From Chitinophaga sancti (lineage in GTDB: Bacteria; Bacteroidota; Bacteroidia; Chitinophagales; Chitinophagaceae), in contig NZ_CP139972.1 in NCBI RefSeq assembly GCF_034424315.1, forward strand, positions 5,952,001 to 6,016,000: DNA of 64,000 nt, in the 5' to 3' direction. Shown piece by piece: positions 63,137 to 64,000 of the stretch. Position 1 is the stretch's first letter; every line of letters starts with the position of its first letter. Under the pieces are notes generated by a model. It was given only the letters and a program-made list of their open reading frames with translations, did no database searches and had not been told where the DNA came from. Both the position numbers and the translations under genes were made by a program.

Positions 63137-64000
63137 CTATCTCTTCTGACGTTGTTTCTTGAACAGGTTACCTGTCTTAAACTTATTACCCTCAGGGCTA
63201 CCTACACGGTCCATTGCACAACGGAAACCAACAGTGTTAGTCGCCATATCTTCCTGCATGTAACGACGTGTACCAGGAGACAGCCAATAAGCACGGTCAT
63301 TCCAGCTACCACCCTTCACTACGTGAGACTTATCGTTGATCAGGGAAGTTACACCATAACCATACTCAACCTGTGACAGGGTATCACCATCCAGGTAGTT
63401 GATCACATCACCTTTCTGGTAGTTCAGACGGTTAGCACTTTCCTCATCAGTTACATCACGCATTTTCAGGTGACCCAGGCTATCCTTTTCAGGCTCATTT
63501 TCGCCATTCATATAGGTAGTCTGGAACTTGTTACCACGGAAGTAGTTGAAGTCATCACCGTCGATCGGGTTCAGCGGACGATATACGTCAAGTACCCACT
63601 CGCTCACGTTACCAGACATATTATAGATACCGAAAGTGTTCGGGAAGTAAGCAGTAATCGGACCAGGGATAGACGCACGGTCATTCAGACCACCGGCCAT
63701 ACCCATGTTATCACCGGAACCACGTTTGAAGTTAGCCAGGAACTGACCTTGCCATGCACCACGGCGGATATCTCTCAAACCGCTGTTGTTGGTACCCCAG
63801 GAATACACCTGTTTGTTCATGATCAACTCCTCACCACGTTTACCTTCTTTCTTGGAAGGACCAGGGTTCTGACCAATGTAACCCAGTGCCGCATATTCCC
63901 ACTCAGCTTCTGTTGGGAGGCGGTAGTTTGGTAACATTACACCGTCTTCAAACTGTGCAGTACGTGGAGAACCATCAGAGTTTCTGAACTGTTCTTTGGT
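63137..64000 (-). CDS. gldJ: Gliding-motility lipoprotein GldJ/GldK-like (FGE-sulfatase fold), 5' end missing
   Basis: The last 288 residues of a protein of the formylglycine-generating-enzyme fold that runs off the right edge; the frame is open upstream of ATG 63937 to base 64000. FGE features are YRLPTEAEWEYAA, FGIYNMSGNVSEWVLDVY, VVKGGSWNDRAYWL and VGFRCAM, with the basic tail FKKQRQKR. In gliding Bacteroidota these are GldJ and GldK; the insert DFNYFRGNKFQTTYMNGEN and the long C-terminal tail fit GldJ better, though GldK is possible. The Cys pair of the true FGE active site is not seen, as usual in Gld proteins. The N-terminus and lipobox are outside the window. Confidence 0.75.
   Translation of the reverse strand, partial: TKEQFRNSDGSPRTAQFEDGVMLPNYRLPTEAEWEYAALGYIGQNPGPSKKEGKRGEELIMNKQVYSWGTNNSGLRDIRRGAWQGQFLANFKRGSGDNMGMAGGLNDRASIPGPITAYFPNTFGIYNMSGNVSEWVLDVYRPLNPIDGDDFNYFRGNKFQTTYMNGENEPEKDSLGHLKMRDVTDEESANRLNYQKGDVINYLDGDTLSQVEYGYGVTSLINDKSHVVKGGSWNDRAYWLSPGTRRYMQEDMATNTVGFRCAMDRVGSPEGNKFKTGNLFKKQRQKR

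Overview
The window looks like chromosome from a Bacteroidota bacterium of the Chitinophaga type. The evidence is gene content and gene order: a SusE/GH53/GH2 galactan locus, a gldA-eno-divIC cluster, a GldJ-like gliding lipoprotein, an ECF sigma/FecR pair, a LytTR two-component pair and a PaaN-type dehydrogenase. Shine-Dalgarno sequences are weak or absent, and several promoter-like boxes resemble the Bacteroidota TAnnTTTG form. The species call is inference. I saw no rRNA, tRNA, insertion sequence, prophage or CRISPR array.

Layout. 1-3.7 kb: end of a galactan utilisation locus (SusE-like tail, GH53 endo-galactanase, GH2 beta-galactosidase) closed by a terminator. 3.9-8.85 kb: first tellurite-resistance-like (Ter) operon with a phosphoribosyltransferase-like protein, two TerD proteins, TelA, an unrecognised helical protein, a small methyltransferase and a short secreted protein. 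9.0-14.5 kb: jetA-jetB-jetC (mksF-mksE-mksB), a Wadjet/MksBEF condensin operon. A strong terminator follows the ATPase directly and no jetD/mksG nuclease gene is present. 14.5-15.9 kb: glycosyltransferase and cupin. 15.9-22.6 kb: seven-gene minus-strand lipid-modification operon (two CFA-type methyltransferases, FAD oxidoreductase, DUF1365, DUF1295, hydrolase, DUF1475), divergent from an HxlR regulator. 23.5-31.5 kb: minus-strand YceI, PaaN, TPR protein, DUF1015, SerC, a zinc phospholipase/nuclease and DUF502. 31.8-38.5 kb: TetR-TolC-MFP-RND efflux operon with a palindromic candidate operator. 38.7-42.8 kb: AIM24-type protein, a 600-base repeat-bearing gap, kynureninase, and a glycine/arginine-rich protein fused to a 2H phosphoesterase (RNA ligase-like) domain. 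42.8-45.9 kb: orphan ECF sigma/FecR pair, small secreted protein, Bax-inhibitor-1 protein. 46.2-48.8 kb: KorA without KorB, and a DUF6134-like protein. 48.8-55.8 kb: Gfo/Idh/MocA dehydrogenase, nucleoside-type MFS transporter, DUF2071, Nth, DivIC, enolase, GldA. 56.0-59.0 kb: second Ter operon (TerD, HAD, TerD) with TerC behind its own promoter. 59.0-64.0 kb: LytTR regulator and kinase, M23 peptidase, Bcp peroxiredoxin, and the 3' part of a GldJ/GldK-like gene.

How it fits together. The most interesting theme is the Ter theme. Four TerD paralogues, TelA, TerC, a phosphoribosyltransferase and a HAD enzyme sit in two loci about 47 kb apart. The larger locus is followed on the same strand by a nuclease-less SMC-like condensin. 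Published comparative genomics has already proposed that Ter proteins couple metal sensing to nucleoside-like metabolite synthesis and DNA processing. The Ter plus Mks arrangement, the missing JetD, and the RGG-repeat/2H phosphoesterase fusion are the best candidates for undescribed biology here.
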